A stretch of 64,000 nucleotides of DNA from Stomorhina lunata (lineage: Eukaryota > Arthropoda > Insecta > Diptera > Rhiniidae), in assembly GCA_933228675.1 (NCBI GenBank), contig OW121740.1:6327442-6391441 (forward strand). The letters run 5' to 3'. Shown in pieces: positions 59,561 through 64,000 of the stretch. Position 1 is the stretch's first letter. Each line of letters begins with the position of its first letter. A program made the translations under genes and the position numbers. The notes below the pieces were generated by a model. It worked only from the letters and a program-made list of their open reading frames with translations, made no database searches and had not been told where the DNA came from.

Positions 59561-60956
59561 AATTTTGCCGAGCCTCTAGAGAGATAAGACAATTTAATTT
59601 ATTATCTTAAATAGGTATAAATAAAAATATTATTTATTGAATAGACAAAACAAAAATAGTCTAGAATACTTGTAATAAAAATAGTAATCATAACAATGAA
59701 ACTAGATCATATTTGGCCATTAACACCACATGTACTAACAGAAACTAACAAATAGTTTAGTACTTTTAAATAAATAACAATTTAGATAAGTAAAATTCTA
59801 CTTTTCGACTTCTAAATGAATCAAGGGTATTTTAGACATTAACTGTATCTAGATAACAACTCCCTGCTCTGTTAACTAAATAGCTGGCATCACTGTTTAC
59901 AGATATTATTTAAATAAACCATATTTAGTTTCTATAGCCTTAATCTAAAAAAAAAAAACGATTATCATTATAGTAAAGATCATCATTAAAAATACCTATA
60001 AGACAAATATTTTGAAAAACAAGGAAATCAAACTGTATTTTTTAATTAAACAATAGAATTACCTATGCACAAATATTCACACATCCATACATACATACAC
60101 ATTTGCATATCAACAACATGCCTTTTTTCTTCGATGCAAACTCTGTTACGGGAACCTCTCCACTACTCTGTAATGATTGAGAGTGAGAGAGAGAGAGAGA
60201 GAAAGAATGGCGGTCTGTTAGTGGAATTGAAATGTAAACAAACAGTCAATGTAAAATAAACATGAGCTAAAACGTAAGGAAATACCAACCAACAAGTAAA
60301 TGAAAGAAAACACATAAAATTACAAAATTATATAAACAATTTATTTATAAATTTGTGTAAATGTTTACAATAAATTATGATTTAATTAGTCAGGAATGTT
60401 ATGTAATATTAAAGATCAACAAAATGTTTAAAGAAAAGGGGGAAATAAATGTGTCGGCTAATAATAAAAAAGGGTGTTGCAGAAGAAATATTAAGGTTTC
60501 TTAATTCTTATTAAGGGAAACTTAATTACAGATTCAATGAAGTAGAGGGAATGGAAACAAATTGTATAAGCTATTAAAGCATAATGTTAGATTTAACGTG
60601 TAAAGCCATGGTCCCTTAAACTAGAGCGCACATTTTGTTCGTATAGTTGCGCTCCTTAATGTTGCATAGGTGCCAAACATCACAACGGTCATAAAGAGTT
60701 TTTCACCATAGTTCTCAAATAGGGTGGATGTTTACGCACAAGGTCACTACGAGCCATTGTTTTAAGAGCCCACATAGTAAAGAGTTGGATTAGAACAGGA
60801 TAATTTATAACCCAAAAAAGGAAATTTTTTATGAACCGAAATACGGAATTTATTTCACTTCAAATCGAAATTGGGTTTTGTGACTGTGCTGTAAATCAAG
60901 TTGACAGTCATTTTACATCAAACCATTTCGCAATTTTTCTAAAACTATTTAAATTG
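59561..60956. other. Gene-free AT-rich DNA
   Basis: No coding signal. A GA microsatellite (about 12 dinucleotides) lies at 60179-60203. Slightly GC-richer DNA at 60600-60790 has no recognisable motif. Confidence 0.45.
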
Positions 60957-61255
60957 TGAACCGCCATGGTGTAGCAGGTTAGTCATCCGCCTAGCATACC
61001 AGAGGTCTAAGTTCAATCCCCGTCCAGACTCACTTGAAAAAAAAAACTTTTTCAAAAAAGCGGCGGTTCACCTCATAACTCAGCTAACCACTGGTTATTG
61101 AGTATTAGGCTATGTAAAACTTCTTTAACTAATGCATTCGCCGTTCGGAGCCGGCGTAAAAACGTAGGTCACTTTCAATGAGTCTAAAAATAGAATCGGA
61201 TGCAGCTCATTGTCTGAGAGAAGTACCCCTTGTTCCAATTGGAATGTTGTCGGGG

Positions 61256-61336
<81 letters not shown>
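60957..61336 (+). mobile_element. tRNA-derived SINE with (TA)n tail, full copy
   Basis: Begins TGAACCGCCATGG. It has an A-box-like GTAGCAGGTTAG (60971-60982) and a B-box-like GTTCAATCCCC (61011-61021) in a tRNA-like head of about 75 bp, then a body of about 225 bp ending TTCCAATTGGAATGTTG and a TA tract of about 78 bases. The 11-bp direct repeat TATTTAAATTG flanks it at 60946-60956 and 61337-61347. Sister copy at 36177-36506; truncated copies at 25332-25409 and 27985-28120. Confidence 0.92.
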
Positions 61337-61342
<6 letters not shown>

Positions 61343-61347
61343 AATTG

Positions 61348-62041
61348 ATCATACACTCTAAATCATATGATTAGAACCACTTTAATTTCAGGCCATATCT
61401 TTTTAAGCGTTTCATCTTCAGCAAAAATTTTTGTATCGTAGTACAAATAGTTTTTCTGAGATTGCAGGAACCTATAGCACCTTTACTAGAATTTTCTACG
61501 ACAGTTTAAAAATGGCCTATTTTTCAAAAAAGTCAGAAAAAGACCAAAAAAATCTATTCATATGATTAGAACCACTTTGCAATTTTTATTTCCATTATTG
61601 GTCCATTATTTATGGGAGGTACCATAAATAATGGACCGATTTTGACGAATTTCAATAGCTATGGTCCCACTATAAAAATTTCATCAAATTATCTTTAAAT
61701 TTGCGACCTGTACTTTGATTACATGGTTTACATGGGGGTCCAGCCAGCCAGCCGTCCAGCCAGACGGACGGACTGACATCGCTGAATCGACTCAGAAAGT
61801 AATTCTATGTCTATTGGTATACAAAAAAAAGGTGGGTCTAAGACAAATATTTCTATGCGTTACATACATCAAAACAAACTTAGAATACCCTTTCCACCTA
61901 TGGTGGTAAAGGGTATAAAAAGAGTTTTAAAAACTACCTTTCCGTTTTTTAAGTATGTTTTTCAAAACTTTGCTAAGAAATTTTCGCTATTAAGGATAAA
62001 AAATTTAGGATCTTTTTTAAAAGACCATTTTACATCATCAA
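61348..62041. repeat. Dispersed repeat with a perfect hairpin
   Basis: Contains TCATATGATTAGAACCACTT twice (near 61365 and 61558), a perfect 16-bp hairpin at 61600-61637, CAGCCAGCCAGCCGTCCAGCC near 61742, and a CCACCTATGGTGGTAAAGGG end near 61897-61916. It belongs to the same dispersed family as 36117-36660. No coding capacity. Confidence 0.5.
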
Positions 62042-62052
62042 GCGCAGTTTAA

Positions 62053-62272
62053 ATACCGGAACCCCAAGATGTTTCTATCGTTTCTTCCTTCACATTTACG
62101 TCTGCAGATACAAAGCTATGTCCGCTTAGATGTGGAACATGCTAATTTTTTATCAAATGCTTTTTAAAAACTTTTTTAATACCGGAACCCCAAGTTTTTT
62201 CTTCCTTCACATTTAAGTCTGAAGATACAAAGCTTTGTTCGCTTAGATGTGGAAGGAATTTTTTATCAAATG
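62053..62272. repeat. Tandem duplication of about 129 bp
   Basis: ATACCGGAACCCCAAG begins both copies (62053 and about 62180), and both continue with TTCCTTCACATTTA, GATACAAAGCT and GCTTAGATGTGGAA. The second copy has a short internal deletion. Confidence 0.75.
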
Positions 62273-62319
62273 TTTTTTTTTTTATTTTTTTTTTTAATTT
62301 ATATCCAAAAATTTTTGGT

Positions 62320-63320
62320 AAACATTTTTTTGTAAAGAAAAATTTTCGATAAAAATATTTTTCTATAGAAAAATTTTCGACAAAATATTTTTCTGTAGAA
62401 AATTTTTTAAAAAACATTTGATTAAAAAATTTTCTATGGAAAAATTTATGATAAAATTTTTTTTATAGAAAAAAAAATTTTTATAAAAAAAATTGTCAAA
62501 AAAAATTCTCTATGGAAAAATTTTTGATAAAAAATTTTCAAGAAGGATTTTTCAAAAATTTCGGGACATCAAACATTTAATTAAAAAATTTAACTGTAGT
62601 GTATTGCACTAAGATCCTAATTTATTACAATTATTTGTTATTGCAATAAATAGTTTTTTGATAAAACCAAAAAATGTTGGTGGGGAAACCTTCCTTGACG
62701 CGTTTCGTTGGTTGGTTAGGCCATCTTTTCAGGAGGATTATCCCTAATTCTAGACAGAGCGAAAACCACACATTATATCTTATTTGCGCTACAAAATAAA
62801 TACGAATTATTGTGTCCAACAAATATCAACATAAAGCGAAGATTATCAACTGAACAGAAACACACAAACATTTTTCAGTTTTATCTTTTCTTTATTTTTG
62901 ATAAAAAATGTTCTATAGAAAAGTTTTAATAAAAAAAATTTTCTGTGGAAAAACTTTTGATAAAAAATTTTCTATAGAAAAATTTTGGATTAAAAAATTT
63001 TCTACAGAAAATTAAAAAAATTTTCTACAGAAAATTAAAAAAATTTTCTACAGAAAAATTTTTTAATAAAAAAATTTCTATAGAAAAATTTTTGATAAAA
63101 AAAATTCTATAGAAATATTTTTTATAAACAAATTTTTGTATAGAAAAATTTGCTATGAAAAATTTTCTATAGAAAAGTTTTTGATAAAAAAATTTTCTAT
63201 AGAAAAGTTTTTGATAAAAAAATTTTCTATTGAAAAATTTTTGATAAAAAATTGGCTATAGAAAAATTGTTGATAAAAAAAATTTCTATAGAAAAATTTT
63301 CTGTAGAAAAATTGAAAAAG
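62320..63320. repeat. TTTTCTATAGAAAAATTTTTGAT tandem arrays
   Basis: Two blocks (62320-62545 and 62895-63320) of roughly 27-30-bp units built on the palindrome TTTTCTATAGAAAA, separated by about 350 bp of other DNA. That spacer includes GTGTATTGCACTAAGATCC, which has a relative near 58362. Confidence 0.8.
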
Positions 63321-64000
63321 CCTTGATCACGTTAAGTTAAGGTTTTTGTTTCACATTACATACATGATTATCATAAAGTTTCTCGTTTAAGGTAGACGTG
63401 CTGTAAACAAGCATTGAGATACTTTATTTGCATGTAAGTAACATTATGTACATTTTTATATTTATACGGATGGATGTGGTCATTATGACAGTCAATTGCA
63501 ATAATAAATGTATATTTATATTCGTATGTAGGTTTGTGTGTAACAAATTATTAGTATTGTCTCTAATTTGTTTTATTTACTATTGTAGATATGGTATGTA
63601 TGTATTTTAGTTAGTTTAATACACTCAGAAAAAATCATTGTAAAATCAAGTACTTTTTTTTATTTATCATTTCACTTCTTTAGAGTTTCAAGTTAAAGTA
63701 TTTAGTAAGTACTAAAAAAGTTAAGAGCATATGCAATAGGTCCATTTTTTTAGATTTTTTTTAAACATATAACTCTCTACAGTAAACCAGTGTTGCCACC
63801 AACCAAATGTTAAATTACACATGGATCGTGCCAAAATTACACATGAAATTAGAAATTACACATGATTTTTTTTTTTAGCAAAATAACATGTTTTGAATTT
63901 AATTTAATTATTTTTTTGTTAAAATTAAAAACAAATGATTTGTAGTTTTTTAAATTAATGTTCATCTTTTTTTTTATTTCATAACGCTTGAAAAAAAAAA
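63321..64000. other. Gene-free end of window
   Basis: AT-rich, no coding signal. ATTACACATG occurs three times between 63814 and 63864. Confidence 0.4.

Noticed and set aside
60957..61032. Possible true tRNA gene
   Set aside because: It has A- and B-box-like sequences but is fused to a SINE body, its stems pair poorly, and it is repeated at 36177-36506.
61125..61352. Open frame on the minus strand with a long Ile-Tyr run
   Set aside because: It is only translation of the (TA)n tail and body of the SINE.

Overview
This window is nuclear DNA from a higher (brachyceran) fly. It is very AT-rich, with short GT-AG introns of about 60-120 bp beside long repeat-filled ones, and every recognisable gene has a clear dipteran counterpart. 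The repeat style and long AT-rich introns suggest a calyptrate such as a blowfly or house-fly relative; that is inference. No bacterial, viral or CRISPR content was seen.

Layout. (1) 1-2236, plus: the 3' part of the Bloom helicase gene (helicase motifs II-VI, RQC, HRDC), cut by the window start. (2) 3469-7632, plus: a 1349-residue zinc-finger protein made of a repeated three-finger module. (3) 9820-17161, minus: importin-5/Karyopherin-beta3, six coding exons; its first intron holds a decayed Tc1-type element. (4) 19148-21276, minus: a pickpocket-type DEG/ENaC channel subunit. (5) 22719-24743, plus: a second, shorter zinc-finger protein built from the same module as (2), so a paralogue. (6) 24744-34266: about 9.5 kb without genes, holding three arrays of a 29-bp minisatellite, the first inverted relative to the other two, with foldback elements and SINE fragments. 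(7) 34267-54330, minus: grappa, the DOT1-type histone H3 lysine-79 methyltransferase, about 20 kb, seven coding exons, with a 9.2-kb intron full of transposon remains and a long low-complexity C-terminal part. (8) 54331-64000: gpp upstream DNA, with a Tc1/mariner-superfamily transposon (DD37E spacing) whose transposase has one visible stop, a full tRNA-derived SINE, and AT-rich tandem arrays.

The genes do not form a pathway. DNA repair (Blm), nuclear import (importin-5), chromatin marking (gpp), sensation (ppk) and two presumed DNA-binding proteins simply lie together.

The least explained material is the mobile and repeat DNA: a tRNA-derived SINE family with (TA)n tails and target duplications, one copy nested in another repeat; a palindromic MITE in four copies; short foldback elements beside the minisatellites; and the inverted minisatellite arrays. 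Exon boundaries were placed by reading frame, splice consensus and remembered family conservation; none was tested with transcripts or searches.
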